DNA of 64,000 bases, from NCBI GenBank assembly GCA_948144175.1, contig CANXME010002130.1:310001-374000 (forward strand), read 5' to 3'. This document shows, piece by piece, positions 23,197 through 35,400 of the stretch (positions are counted from its first letter, which is position 1; each line of letters begins with the position of its first letter). The DNA comes from Closterium sp. NIES-65 (lineage: Eukaryota; Streptophyta; Zygnematophyceae; Desmidiales; Closteriaceae). A program made the position numbers and the translations under genes. The notes under the pieces were generated by a model. It did not search any database. It saw only the letters and a program-made list of their open reading frames with translations, and was not told the origin of the DNA.

Positions 23197-26100
23197 ATGG
23201 CGGACGACTCTACTCCCATTGAGCTCGGAGCTATCGACAAGCTCGAGCTCCTTCATGATACCACCGCTGTGAACTGGGCGTCGTTCGAGGACACACTCCA
23301 CACCTACCTTGGCTCTGTCATCATCCAAGACTACTGTCTCCTTGACGTAGTCCTTGAATCCTTTAACGGCCTGCCACCCTCTCCTCCTCTTGATCCCCCT
23401 CCCCCCCGATGCCCCTCCACTTCCAGAACCTATTGACCCCCCCCCCCCCCCCCCAATCCTCCAGTTCATGATTATTACCCGGATCGCTGGGCGGCCAACT
23501 TGAACAACTACAATAAGCTACGTGACACCTACACCATCCAGCGTGAAGCATACCGTGTGGTTGAGGAAGCACATGGTATCGCCGCTGCACGCATCCTCCA
23601 ATACAAAAAAGATGAGAACGATCATGCTGAGGAGCTACGCAAACTTCACAAGGATGTCGCAGCATGGCGTGTTGCGGATCGCCGCGCACTCGCCATCATC
23701 TTCTCCTGCATCCCCTCACACCTCAAACGCGACCTCCGTCCCACCTCCTCCTCTGGCCTCTGGAAAACCCTCTCTACTCAGTACGATCGACAGGATCTTC
23801 GCTCCCTCCTTGCCCTCTTTCGCAAGTTCCAAGGCACCACCTTTGACTCCTCTCCCACTGCTGCTGCCTACACCCGCCGCCTCATTGATACTGCACGACG
23901 CCTCAACGATCGAGGCATTGTCGTCTCTGAGTCTCTCCTCACTGCACGCACTCTCGACTGCCTCCCCCCCACATATGACACATACCGCATCACCTTCACC
24001 TCCCGCTACCGCTGCCCTCCTCCTGTGACAGACACCATCGAGTGGCTCCTTGATAGCGAAGCCGACCTTCAACGTGACTCCACCTCTATCAATGCAGTTC
24101 AGACTCGCAAAGCCCCCACAGGCAACGAGAACAGCGGCGGAGGTGGCGGCCACGGCGGTACTGGCAGTGGTGGAGGTGGACGTGGTGGTGGGCGAGGAGG
24201 AGGACGTGGTGGTGGGCGAGGAGGAGGACGTGGTGGTGGGCGAGGCGGTGGCCGTGGTGGGCGTGGCGGACACCCCTCACCTTCGGGCACCCTTCCCCCG
24301 TGTCAGTACATCATTCGCTATGGCTCCAACAAAGGCCAACCATGCTCACAGACCACTCATACCATTGACACGTGCTTCAAAGCCCTCACTGACGAATGGT
24401 TTGACCGTGGCAATGTTGGCACCCCACCTCGCTGGAACACTGTTTTCCCACGCCCCTCTCCCCATGACATCCGCACTCCCCCCGCCTATCAACCCTCCAC
24501 CCCCAACCTCCACAATGTCCTCACTCAACATCTTCCATCTCACATCCTCCAGCAAGTCAAGCATCTTCTCCCCTCATCCACCCCCACTCCCACTCCTCCT
24601 CCACCCACACCTCCGCTTCAAGCCCCTCCCCCTCACTACCCTCCACCTTATGCTGGCTGGCCTTATCCTCCTTACCCACCTCCTGGATATGGTCCTGGAC
24701 CTATTGGTCCTGTTGCTAATCTTGCTGAATAGCCCTCCTCCTCCTCCAACCCTCCTGGCTTTACTCCGTTCCCCTCTGCTGGATTCATAGGACATGTTAG
24801 CACTGCTCGTGCTGATTCTCTGTATGCCCATGCTATTAATGAGTCTCTCTTCTAGTACTCCGCCTTTTCCTCCTCCTCCTCATGCCTTGAGTTTATCCTT
24901 GACAGTGGAGCGACACACACTGTTCTGCGCGATGCAGGCACGCTGGTACCCCTCCCCACTCCCTCCACTATCCACGGAGCTGACTCCAGCTTCACCATCA
25001 CAAGTCGACACACCTCCACCCTCCCCTGTCCCATCTTCCCCTTAGGTAGAGTCACAGGTCTATACATCCCCTCCCTACGCAACAATCTGGTGGCACTGTG
25101 TGACCTCACCTGGTTCGGTATCATCGCCCTCTTCCCCGGTCATGCACGCCACTGCGACCTCTTTCACACCACCACTGGTCGCTTCATCTGTCGCATTCCC
25201 CTCTGCCCCCACACAAACCTGTACACGTACCGCACCCCTCGCACCTCCACTCACCACCTCATCGCCCCCACCTCACCCCTTCCCCTCCCCTCACCTCCCC
25301 TCCCCCTTCCCTCCCCTCCTCCCATCCCCTCCCCCATCCCCTCCCCCCCCCCCCCCCTCTCCCCTCCCCCCCCCCCCCCCCCCTCCCCCCTCCCCCACCT
25401 CCTCCTGTCACTGTCGTGACCTCACCCACCCCGCAGTTCTCCTTCACCATAGGTTGGGTCATCCCAACTTAGCCACCCTCCGTCAAACTGTCTCCACCCA
25501 ACTCCTCGATGGACTCCCCCTCACCCTTCCCCCTCTCCCCCCATCACCCTCCCCTCCCTGCTCAGTATGCGTTGAAAGCAAACTGAAACAGCCCCCCCAC
25601 AAGAGTCATCCCTCCTTTTCTCCTCAGCCTCTTGATCTCGTCCACATGGACCTCTGGGGCCCCAACCCTTCCCCCACCAGGCAAGGTCACAAATACCTGT
25701 TCATCCTGGTGGATGACCACAGCCACTACTCCTCCGTCTCCCTCCTTCGCACGAAGGCGGAGGCCCCTGCTGCTATTATTGCCTGGGTTGAACAAGCACG
25801 CGCCCATTTCAAACGCCCTGTCTCGCGCTTCCACTTTGATGGTGGTGCTGAGTTCCTTAACAACATGCTCTCATCCTACTGCACCACTCGTGGCATTATT
25901 CACACCTACACCCTACCTCATTCCCCTCAGCAGAATGACATGGCGGAAAGTAGGGTCCGTGAGGTCACCAAGACTGCTCGGTGCCTCATGGTCCATGCCT
26001 CCTGCCCGCCCTCTCTTTGGGGCTATGCCATCCTCCACGCTGCCATCATCACTAACTTGTACCCTCATCCCTCCCGGCCCACCACCACTCCCACCGCACT

Positions 26101-28802
26101 CTAGACATCCAAAAAGCCCGACATCACCTCCCTGCGCGTGTGGGGTTCCATGGTGTATGTTCTCATACACCTTGTCGACCACTCACGCAAAGCTGGGAAG
26201 CTAGCCTCCCGCACTCTCCCCTGCATTTTCCTTGGTCAAAACACCTCCTCCCCGGACTATCTCTTCCTCCATCCCCCCTCAGGTCGCCTTATTCGTAGTC
26301 GGGATGTGGAATTTGATGAAGCACACCCGTACTACACCTCCCCCAAAGTCCCTAACCCCCTCCCTCTAACCACCCGTCCCTTCCTCTGGACTGACACCAT
26401 TCCCCCTCCACCCCCTCTCCCCTCCCCTTTCCTTCTCCCCCCCCTACCATTGTCCCCCCTGCACCCCCATCCCCTCCCCCCTCTCCCCCCCCCTCATCAG
26501 GAGACATCCTTGACCCCGTCCACCCTCCGTCCCCACCTGCTGCCCCTCCCCCTCCCTCCCCACCCGCTGCCCCTCCCCCTCCCTCCCCACCCGCTGCCCC
26601 TCCCCCTTCCTCCCCACCCGCTGCCCCTCCCCCTCCCTCCCCTCCCGCTGCCCCTCCCCATCCCTCCCCACCCCCTCCCCCTCCTTCCCCTCCCTCCCTC
26701 CATGCACAACATCACCCACCTCCCCCCTCCCCACGCCCTCCCCCACTCACTCCACCTCCATCCTCCCGGCCCCTACTTCGCACTCCCCCTCTCATACTCC
26801 GCCACTACCCTCACACCCGCTCCACGGTCCCCATTTTTGGTACTCCTAGGTCCACCCCCCCCTCCCTCCAGTCTCTCACATCCATCCCCCTTCTCCGCCA
26901 CCATAGCACCTCCCCTCCCCCCTGCACCAGCACCTCAGGTTCTCTCAGCAGTCACGCTCCCATCTCCCTGCCCCTCACGGCAACTCAGCGAAGCCGAGTT
27001 GCAATGCAGCTGTCTCCCCGCCTCGACCCTCAGCGCAGCAGAGCATCGGTGCAGCTGTGTCCCCGCATCAGCCCGACCCTCCAACGCAGCTGTCTTGCAA
27101 CTCCACCGCCTCCTCTTCCTCCTCTCACTCCGGACCTCTCTGAAGACTCTCACGATGAGCTTCTTTTCCTCCACCTCCTCTCACCCACCATCGCCCCCGT
27201 CGTCCGCACAATGGTTGGCACTACTGTCCTTCTCTTCTCCACCACCCCCACCATCTACGAACCCACCACCTATGAGCAAGCACTTGCCTGTCTTGATGCA
27301 CCTCTCTGGATCGAGGCCATGGTCAAGGAGAGCAACGCCTTTATCAGCAACCGCTCGTTTCTCGACGTTCTTCGTCCCTCTAAACACAACGTGGTCAAAG
27401 GCAGGTGGTTTTCCGAGTAAAACTACTCCCTGGCGACGCTCCGGTCTACAAAGCTCGATATGTGGCAAAAGGCTTCACACATGCCTATGGCTTAGACTTC
27501 TTCGAGACCTACTCACCCACCGCCACTCCACCGGTCATTCGCTTGTTTTTGGACTTTGTTGGCAGACGCGGGATGATTCTTAACTCCATGGACGTCACCA
27601 CCGCCTTTCTGCAAGGCGACCTTCATGAGCTCATTTTTCTGGAACATCCCAAAGGCTTCTACGCTCCTCACGACCCTACCACTGTTTGGAAGCTGCTACG
27701 CCCTGTCCACGGGCTCAAACAAGCACCTAGGGAATGGCACGCCAAACTCTCCTCCACCCTTTGCGCACTTGGCTTTCGCCCTTCCCGGGCTGCCTCCTGC
27801 CTCTTCCTGCGCCTCACCCCATCACCCTTCTTCATCCTCGTCTACGTCGACGACATGTTGCTGGCCGCTGACACAGCTGCTGAACCCCAGAAGGTCAAGG
27901 ATGAGCTGCAGAAACGCCTCGCCTGCAAAGACCTGGGGGAGGTTCGCAACTACCTCGGCATGGAGATCACTCGCGACCTCATTGCCAAGACCATCACCCT
28001 CTCTTAGTCTTTTTACATCGAGAAGATTCTTGAGAGGTTTGGCATGAAAACCTGCAAACCCATCCCCACACCACTTGCATTCGAGCATCGACTCTCCCCT
28101 CCCACCACTCCTGTCACCTCCCCTCATCCCTATGCAGAACTTGTTGGGGCCCTGGTGTACGCCATGGTCTGCACTCGTCCCGACCTTGCATACCCAATCA
28201 GTGTTCTGGCGCAGTTCGTTGGCACCGGCAGGCATGGTGAAGAGCATTGGAAGGCGGCCATGCGTGTTCTTTGCTACCTTCAGGGCACGAAGGACCATGT
28301 CCTCACTTTTGGTGGTGTGACCCCGCCCATTCTTCAAGGCTTCAGCGACTCATCTTGGGTCGACGCACAGCCCGACCGTCGCAGCTCTCAAGGATATGGC
28401 GTCACACTCGGGAACAGCCTCATCAGCTGGCGCTCCACCCGCTCCTCCTCCGTTGCCCTCTCATCCTGCGAAGCCGAACTATACGCAGTCACGATGGCGG
28501 CTCAAGAGGCACGCTGGCTCAGCTATCTGCTCACCGACCTTGGCTCTCCACAGCCCCGCCCCACCCTGTGGTGTGACAACGACAGTACCATCCACCTCAC
28601 CAAGGAAGCAGTCTTTCATGGTCGCTCCAAACACATCGAGCTTCGCTACTACTTTGTTCGCGACCTTGTCCAAGATGGTCACATCACCGTTCGCAAAATC
28701 GCCTCCTCCGACAACCTCGCCGATCTCTTCACCAAGGCTCTCCACCGCTCTGACCACTCTGCGCTTCTGCGTCTCCAGGGACTTGCTCCCCGCGGTGGCT
28801 GA
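23197..28802 (+). pseudogene. Copia gag-pol polyprotein of element G, broken
   Basis: Gag starts at ATG 23197 (MADDSTPIELGAIDKLELLH). Frame changes at C-runs near 23395-23454 (one run has 18 C). Then come a gag core, an RGGGRGGG tract (24170-24260) and a finger CX13CX4HX4C (CQYIIRYGSNKGQPC). TAG at 24730-24732 and 24853-24855 lie in frame. Protease FILDSGATHTVL is near 24893. A C-run near 25345-25385 shifts frame. LLHHRLGHPNLATLRQ and integrase D (VHMDLWGP), D (FHFDGGAEF) and E (QQNDMAESR) follow. TAG at 26102-26104 sits where copia has Trp; a 1-bp deletion near 27404 shifts frame in the RT start. YVDD is near 27842; TAG 28005-28007 replaces Gln in TLSQSFYIEKIL; RNase H ends at TGA 28802. Confidence 0.9.
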
Positions 28803-28942
28803 TTCAGGGGTTGTTGCTCTCTCTCTTCCCAAGCTTATGGATTTCTGTAGGTTAAGGGGTTGTGTCAGATTGCCATCCTCATTGTAACCTACATCAATCC
28901 TATAAGCTTAGGTTAGAGATAGCCACCCAAACTTAGTTTGGG

Positions 28943-29205
28943 TGTAGAACTAGGGCTAACCCTAGTTGGGGGTTGGAACTCAAACCTTGGCCCCCAAGGT
29001 TGGGTTGGGAATTATTGGTCCCCCCAATAATGTTGAACCACTTGGTCAACATTATTGGTCCCCCAATAATCCCCCAACCCAACTTATTGGTGGGGGCCAA
29101 TAATGTTGGCTTGGTTCCAACCAACCACCCCCCCCCCTTAGCACTACTATGTATACCCCCATCTATCATAATCAACTCAATGGTTCTTCCTCACGTTTTC
29201 TCACA
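28943..29205 (+). repeat. 3' LTR of element G
   Basis: TGTAGAACTAGGG to TTTTCTCACA, about 97% identical to the left LTR by eye. Confidence 0.92.
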
Positions 29206-29210
29206 CAATC
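29206..29210. repeat. Target site duplication of G, right copy
   Basis: CAATC, partner of 22145-22149. Confidence 0.92.
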
Positions 29211-29279
29211 ACCCCCCTCCTCATGCAACCATTTACTCCCCGCACTCCCCCCACCCACCCCCCATGGCCCCCACGGCAG

Positions 29280-31682
29280 CTGCTGCACTCAGCGGCGTCG
29301 CTGCTGCGCGCCGTGGAGCGGAGCTGCTCCGTGCTGCCAGCGCTGCAGTGGGCGGCGCTGCAGGAGGTGCTGCCGCGCTGCCACTCGCTGCTTGCTGCTG
29401 CTGCCAGCCTGCACCGCCGCACACGACATGATGGCAGCGTGGTCCCGCGTGCACTTGCAGCTACTGCAGTGGGGCTGGGTGAGGGAGGGGGAGCAGTGGC
29501 AGCGGCATCGACAGCAGCAGCGGGTAATTCAGTGAGCAGTCCTCCGTGGAGCTCCTCCTCCACCTCCCCCGCCTCCTCTGCCCCCCCCCACGCCACTGCT
29601 GCGCCTGGTGCATGTGGGGGGGATAGTGGTGGAGGCAGCAGCATGGAAGAGGATGGGGCTGGCAGGCACATGGGCGAGGATGGGGCTGGCAGGCACATGG
29701 GCGAGGATGGGGCTGGCAGGCACATGGGCGGGGCAGTGCAAGGGAGGGGCGCACAGGCGGATGAGGGCAGGGCGCAGGGCAGCGAGGATGCGAGCAGCGG
29801 GGCCGGCTGTGAGCGTAGAGCAGGGGGGGGGTCAGGGTGGGGTGCCTCCGCTGCTGCTGCTGCCGATGTTGATGGGGGCGACGCCTGTGTGCCAGTTGCC
29901 ACCTCCGGTGCGCATGGCCATGCGTCCCAGCAATCTCAGCACGCTCAGCAGCGTGTGGGGGCACAAGGGGATGCGGTGTGTGGTGAACTCCCTGACACCG
30001 TCCATGCGCCTCCTGCCTGCACGCCCACTCACCCCGCAGGTGCCCCTGCTCCCCCATGCTCCGTCTCCTCTCACCCCACCACCACTCATGCCCTCGTGTG
30101 CGTCCCACCGCCACCCACACTGCACGCGGCTCCCAGCGCTCCCCCCACTGACGCCACCCCGTGTGGGGCAGCCACCCCACGAGGGCCCACTGTGCCGTCC
30201 TTCCCTCGCTTCTCACCATTTGCCGCGGCAGACTCCCCCACCCCCGCTGCAGGCACCCCCCTGCACGTGCCCTGGGCGGCAAGGGCAGCGGGGCACCGAG
30301 TGAGTCACAGCATGGACGGCAGCAGTGGCGTGGCGTCGGGGCTGAGCGGCGGCGCGCGGCAGCAGTTTGAGGAGAGCAGGCGGAGGCAGCAGCAGGCCGT
30401 GCAGGCGTGCGTGCAGGCGCTGCAGGGCGGGCTGTTCTCCCCTTATGGCCGCACGCCTCACAGCGCGGGGCATGCTGCCACCAGCAGGTGGCGAGGGGGG
30501 GCAGCAGAAGGCAACAGGGACAGATGTGTGCGGGGTGGCAGTGGGAAAGGAGGAGAGCGAGCAGGGGAAGAGGGTGCTGGGGGCAGGAGAGGGGAGGGGG
30601 TTGAACAGAGGGAAGGTAATGGAGGGGCTAAAGCGGGGGGAGGTTGGGAATGGGGAGGACGAGAGGGAGTGGCTGGGAGAGGCGAGGGAGGGCAGGGGCA
30701 CGAGCGGAGTCGCAGCTTGGATGTGGATGCCATGGCGCAGCTGTGGCCGCCGCTGCACCATGCTGCTGTCCCCCCTCATGGCACGACGGCAGGGCAGGCG
30801 AGTGGTGGCAGTGAGCGGGGGAGGAGGGGCACCGGTACACACCCCATCGACCCCACTGCTCCTGCTGCCGCATCTCCTCACGCCCACTCGCCTCACCTGC
30901 CGCCCAAATCTCCCTCACCACAGCCAAAGGGCCGCTTTCCTCCCTTCCCCCACGACGCAACACCCTCTCCGCATCCCCCCCTCGCCCATGCGCACCTCCT
31001 GTCCAACCCCCCGTTCCAGGCACCCATCTCGCCCCACCCCGCTGCTGCCACACGGCCCTGTGCCCCGCCCTCATCCCCTGCTGCACCACCCTCCGCTCAT
31101 CCTCCCACACTGAAGTCAGAGGGTGTGGGGGCAGCAGAGGAGAGGGCAGTGGAGGAGATAACGTGCCTCTTCTCCACACACTTCTCTGCCCCCTCTGCAC
31201 CCTCGCACAGGTCGGTGTGTGCAGCACCGCATGGCGCCACACCGCATGGCGCCACACCGCATGGCGCCACACCGCATGGCGCCACACCGCATGGCGCCAC
31301 ACCGCATGGCGCCACACAAGCTCAACCCACCCCGCATGGAACAAAAGGCTGTGCCATACGCACACCCCATCCTGCGCTTTCAGGCTGTGCTGCACCGCAA
31401 GCAGTGCATGCCACCCTCAATGCGGCCTCGCACCCGCCACCGTGCTGTGCTGCTGCTTGCCCTGCCAATGCCACGGGTGCGGCGGATAGTGTGGAAGTCC
31501 AGTCCACAGTGGCAGGGGTTGCGGGCGAAGCCACTCCAGCTCATGACACAGGCATGGCAGCAAGTGGCGGCATGGGTGCAGCGGGTGGCGGCATGGGTGC
31601 AGCGGGTGGCGGCATGGGTGCAGCGGTGCCACCCAAGCCGCGGTCGCGCAAAAAGATGATGTCCCGGCGAGAGTGGCTGTAG
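29280..31682 (+). CDS. Unrecognised host gene, predicted exon 3 (terminal)
   Basis: Open frame of about 800 codons continuing in phase from exon 2. It begins LLHSAASLLRAVERSCSVLP, an amphipathic helical stretch ending near LHRRTRHDGS, then becomes Ala/Pro/Gly/His-rich and disordered. It ends in a basic tail, PPKPRSRKKMMSRREWL, and TAG 31680-31682. Three tandem repeats with units divisible by three lie inside. A GTGAGG near 29475 could be another donor, so the exon may be shorter. No family recognised. Confidence 0.42.
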   Translation: MLHSAASLLRAVERSCSVLPALQWAALQEVLPRCHSLLAAAASLHRRTRHDGSVVPRALAATAVGLGEGGGAVAAASTAAAGNSVSSPPWSSSSTSPASSAPPHATAAPGACGGDSGGGSSMEEDGAGRHMGEDGAGRHMGEDGAGRHMGGAVQGRGAQADEGRAQGSEDASSGAGCERRAGGGSGWGASAAAAADVDGGDACVPVATSGAHGHASQQSQHAQQRVGAQGDAVCGELPDTVHAPPACTPTHPAGAPAPPCSVSSHPTTTHALVCVPPPPTLHAAPSAPPTDATPCGAATPRGPTVPSFPRFSPFAAADSPTPAAGTPLHVPWAARAAGHRVSHSMDGSSGVASGLSGGARQQFEESRRRQQQAVQACVQALQGGLFSPYGRTPHSAGHAATSRWRGGAAEGNRDRCVRGGSGKGGERAGEEGAGGRRGEGVEQREGNGGAKAGGGWEWGGREGVAGRGEGGQGHERSRSLDVDAMAQLWPPLHHAAVPPHGTTAGQASGGSERGRRGTGTHPIDPTAPAAASPHAHSPHLPPKSPSPQPKGRFPPFPHDATPSPHPPLAHAHLLSNPPFQAPISPHPAAATRPCAPPSSPAAPPSAHPPTLKSEGVGAAEERAVEEITCLFSTHFSAPSAPSHRSVCAAPHGATPHGATPHGATPHGATPHGATPHGATQAQPTPHGTKGCAIRTPHPALSGCAAPQAVHATLNAASHPPPCCAAACPANATGAADSVEVQSTVAGVAGEATPAHDTGMAASGGMGAAGGGMGAAGGGMGAAVPPKPRSRKKMMSRREWL
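29649..29729 (+). repeat. 27-bp in-frame repeat (3 copies)
   Basis: Encodes EDGAGRHMG three times. Confidence 0.85.
31226..31316 (+). repeat. 15-bp in-frame repeat (6 copies)
   Basis: Unit ACCGCATGGCGCCAC, encoding ATPHG repeats in the host frame. Confidence 0.85.
31565..31627 (+). repeat. 21-bp in-frame repeat (3 copies)
   Basis: Unit about GTGGCGGCATGGGTGCAGCG plus one base, encoding GGGMGAA repeats near the C-terminus. Confidence 0.82.
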
Positions 31683-31983
31683 CAGGGCGCATACGGAGGA
31701 GCTGAGTGGATCATGGGGGTTGTGAAAAGAAGAATAAGCACTAATTTATTCCAGCATGGTACAGTAAGGCCTACTGTAGTGCCATGCAGAGATGTGTTGG
31801 TGACAGATTGTACATCCATTCATTCGGTCAGGGCCCTAGATATCAGACTTCAAAGTCTGATTCAGAGTCCGTTCAGACTTTTTTTTTTTACCTAGTCTGA
31901 AGTCTAAGATTATTTTTCTGTACCTTGTCTGATTTTTCAGAGGTTTTTTTATGAGTTGTCTGAAATTTCAGCCTATGAAACCA
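31683..31983. other. AT-rich non-coding spacer with short inverted repeats
   Basis: Downstream of the predicted host gene. Contains a perfect 9-bp-stem hairpin (ATCAGACTT, CA, AAGTCTGAT at 31842-31861) followed by several further GTCTGA/TCAGAC words. Could be 3' untranslated sequence or a decayed small transposon; no gene seen. Confidence 0.4.
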
Positions 31984-32073
31984 TGTGAGAATGAACGAGA
32001 ATGAATGCAGTATGAAAGAGTTGGGTACAAGTACTAACCCTAATTGGGTTGTACCCCATATAGGCTACCCCAC
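31984..32073 (-). repeat. Truncated LTR of the short-LTR copia family
   Basis: TGTGAGAATGAACGAGAATG to GGCTACCCCAC matches the LTR of E and C in minus orientation (ACCCTAATTGGGTTGTACCC shared with C). It is cut at 32073 by the LTR of element I. The missing last part (TATAGCCTACACA...) is not found on the other side of I. Confidence 0.75.
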
Positions 32074-32473
32074 TGTTGGGCTGAGAATTTCAGCCTTAGG
32101 ATCTTTGCAGAGAATAGGCTAGTAGGTGCTAGAGTAGCACAGCGGAAGTCTTGAGTGAATGTACTTGTGCTGGTATGTGAGAACAAGTAATTGATTAAAG
32201 CAAAGGGCATCCAGGAATATATAGAAAGGATAGATTACAAGAAGCGGTTATGTTTATCGAGACGCGTAACGCTTCGACTATCGAGGTGGTTACTGTTCAC
32301 TGAAGCGTCGCTTGCTGTTACGTAACCTCCAGGCGGTTACAGCTCGCAACCTCCAGTTGCGGTTTGATGTGGTACGCGCCTTTTCGACTTCGGACTCCTT
32401 TTGTTGTGCTTCAGTATCGGGTGAGGTTCGATACTACAGAAACGCACTAAGTCATGCGTTTATTTTCCCAACA
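32074..32473 (-). repeat. 3' LTR of element I (400 bp)
   Basis: TGTTGGGCTGAG to TTCCCAACA. Terminal TGTTGGG/CCCAACA form the usual short inverted repeat. Confidence 0.95.
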
Positions 32474-35400
32474 CTCCCCTTCGTTTCTGGAGTGTCGACG
32501 TGGTCAGCTTCGGTGACGTGGTCCAATCCGGTGAGCAGCATGCAGTACTCGAATTTCCCCTTTGGTAGCTTCTTGGTGAGATAATCTGCTGCCATCTCGG
32601 TGGTCGGGCAGTAATCCAGCTGGAGTTTTCCTTTCTCAATTTCGTCTTTCACGAAGAAGTATCGCAGTGCGATATGCTTGGTTCTATTGGCGAAGCCATT
32701 CTTGTTCGCGATCCGTATCGCGGACTGGTTGTCGCAGAAAAGCGAGAAGCTGGGTACTTTCGCAATTTTCGCTTCTTCCAGCAGTTCGCGCAGGTACAGG
32801 CCCTCCTTGGTAGCAGTGCAGAGAGCAATATACTCTGCTTCAGCAGATGATAGTGCGACGAGTTCCTGCTTACTTGATTGCCAGGAGATAGTTCCGACGG
32901 GCTCAAGACGGTAGATGTAGCCGGTGCGAGAGCGACGATCGACACGATCAGCAGCATGATCAGCGTCGACGTAGCCGAGTAGTTTTAGGTCGGTCGTCGT
33001 GTTCTTGTGATATGTTAAGCCAACTGTTGGCGTCGAGATGAAGTAGAGAAGGGCGCGGTTGAGTTCCTTGAGGTGACGTTGTTCTGGGCGCTTGAGGTAG
33101 GTCGCTAGTTGACTGGCGCTGTAGGATAAGTCCGGTCGGCACGTAACGGCGGCAAAGAGTAGGCAGCCCAGTTTCTGTTGATATTCCTGGATTTCAGCAG
33201 GCGGCAGTGGGTTGGTTTCTTCGGTTGGATCGAGCGATAGGTGACTGTAGGGTGTTGCGACGTGCGTCGGTGTGATGCAGAAGCGTTCGGCGATAGTGCT
33301 TGCGTATTTTGAGGCGCTGAGACGAATAGTGTTGTCTTCATCGAGGATGTTGAGCCCTAGATACTGCGTGACGTTGGGTGAGACTGTGAGGGAGAGATCT
33401 GTCTAAAGCTCCTTTTCGAACCAGGTGACGATGGTGGTAGTTGACCCGATGTAAAGCAAATCGTCCACGTAGACGATTAGCAGAACGTAGTCGTTGTCGC
33501 GAGTGAGACGATACATGCCCTGGTCATGGGGCAATTGGTTGAATCCGATGCGTTTGAGTCGTGCGTGCAGGTACTGCTGCCAGAGTCGCGGTGCCTGCTT
33601 AATTCCGTATAGTGATTTAAGTAGTTGGCAGACGAGGGAAGGGTCGTCGACGAACCCGTGGGGCTGTTCGACGAAGATTTCAGCGTCGACTGGGGCGTAT
33701 AGAAAGGCGTTGGCGACATCGATTTGTCGGAGTGGGCGGCGGCGTGAGGCGGCGATGGCGAGGAGTATGCGCAGGGAAGTATGTCGACTGACTGGTGCGA
33801 AGGTTTCAGTGAAATCGCGACCATACTCTTGGTCGAATCCGCGGACGACCCATCGAGCTTTAAACCGTTCGATGGTTCCGTCGGAGTTGGTTTTGATCCG
33901 GAATACCCATTTTCCGGAGAGAATGGGTTTGTCTTGTGCGAGTGATGCAGGGCCGATCTTCCAGGTGTTGCGGTCTGAGAGCGCTTTTAACTCCTTTTCC
34001 ATGGCTTCGCGCCATTTTTCTTTGTGTTCCCCCCCCAGAGCCTGCTTGACAGAGCGAGGCTCTTCAGGTGGCGACGAAGGCCCGTGCACTGCAGCGACGA
34101 GTCCCAGGACTTGGAGTCCGCTGGGGGTGTGACGATTCAGCAAAGGGTCCTCGGGATAGACTGCTTCGTCTCCCGCTTCAGGATCAGGTGCGAATCCGGG
34201 GCCGTATCTTTCAGAGATGTCGGTGTTGACGGGTTGGGGTGTTACGTAACCATTGTCGGCGAAATGGTAGTAGGCGTCGGCATTGTTACTGTCGCGAGGG
34301 TTTTCCTCGTCCATGGGGATTGGGACGGAGCAGTAAGGAAGGGGTCCAGCAGCTTCGGAGGCGCCGTCGACGTTCTCTTCTTCCCAGTCAGCAGCATCGG
34401 AGGGTGAAGCGAAGGCTCGGGAACCAGAAAATCCGCCGGTGGGGTCGACGTGGCGTGCGATGTTGTCCAGGTAATGGTTGAGGGTGAGTCGCTCGTAGAA
34501 GATAACGTCACGTGCTGCTACTGTTTCCTTTGTGTGGACGTCGAAGATTCGCCATGCTTCGTAATATTTTGCCAGCCCGAGGTGTAGACCCCACTGTGCA
34601 CGTTGCGAGAATCTCCCTGCGCGTGCAGTGTGTGGGCGGTACTGTACCATACACCCAAAAACTCGTAACATTTTTGTGTTGCCCAGCTTCCCAGTCCACA
34701 ACAGGTGCGGAGATGCGTTGTTGGGCAGTGAAGACGAGGACAACAAGTTGTGCAGGAGGACAGCGTGGTCCATCGCTGCTGGCCATTCTGAGTTGGGCAG
34801 TCGAGTTCCACGTAGCAGTTTTCGCATGGTTGTCTGCAGGGTCCTGTTCATCCTTTCTGCCACACCCTGCTGTTGGTGAGCGTAAGGAAGAGAGATGAGG
34901 CGTTTGATGCCTCTTTCTGCCAAGAACTGTGTGAAGCTGTTTGACTGGTACTCCTTTGCGCCATCTGACTGAAAACTCTTCAGTTTCGCTCCTGACTCTC
35001 TTTCAGCGACAGGTAGCCAGGCTGTGAAGGCTTCTAGAGCCATGTCTCGTGACGGTAAGTTGACGTGCCAGACATATCGCGTTGCGGCGTCGATGAAGGT
35101 GATGACGTAGTTCAGATCTTCACGTCCTTCAGTTCGAGGTATGTATAGTATGTCGCTGTAGACTTTCTCGAGTGGTTGATAAGCGGGGGCGCTCGGATTG
35201 TGGTGTGACGGGAACGGTTGGTGAGGCAGATCTGCTTCCGGGCAGATGAAGCAGGTGCCGCGTGGTCGTTCGAGTTCACGTCCGTTGGGAAGAAGTAGGG
35301 CGTTCTTGTCTAACACTCCGGCTCGTATTGTATTGTAGAGTGTTGTGTTTCCACGATGTCCAAGACGTTGATGCTAGATGTCTTCGGAGGCGCTGTGACC

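Larger units (their letters stand above)
22150..29205 (+). mobile_element. Complete copia element G (7,056 bp)
   Basis: Plus-strand copia bounded by 261/263-bp LTRs and the 5-bp duplication CAATC. It belongs to a different lineage from B/C/E/F: longer LTRs, a gag with a true RGG-type tract, and RT motif YVDDMLLA. LTRs differ by about seven substitutions plus small indels, so it is older than C. Confidence 0.93.
21986..29279 (+). other. Predicted intron 2, holding copia G
   Basis: Donor GTATGG at 21986 and acceptor CACGGCAG ending 29279, both phase 0. Without the 7,056-bp element and one target copy this would be an intron of about 230 bp, so G appears to have inserted into an intron. Confidence 0.4.
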
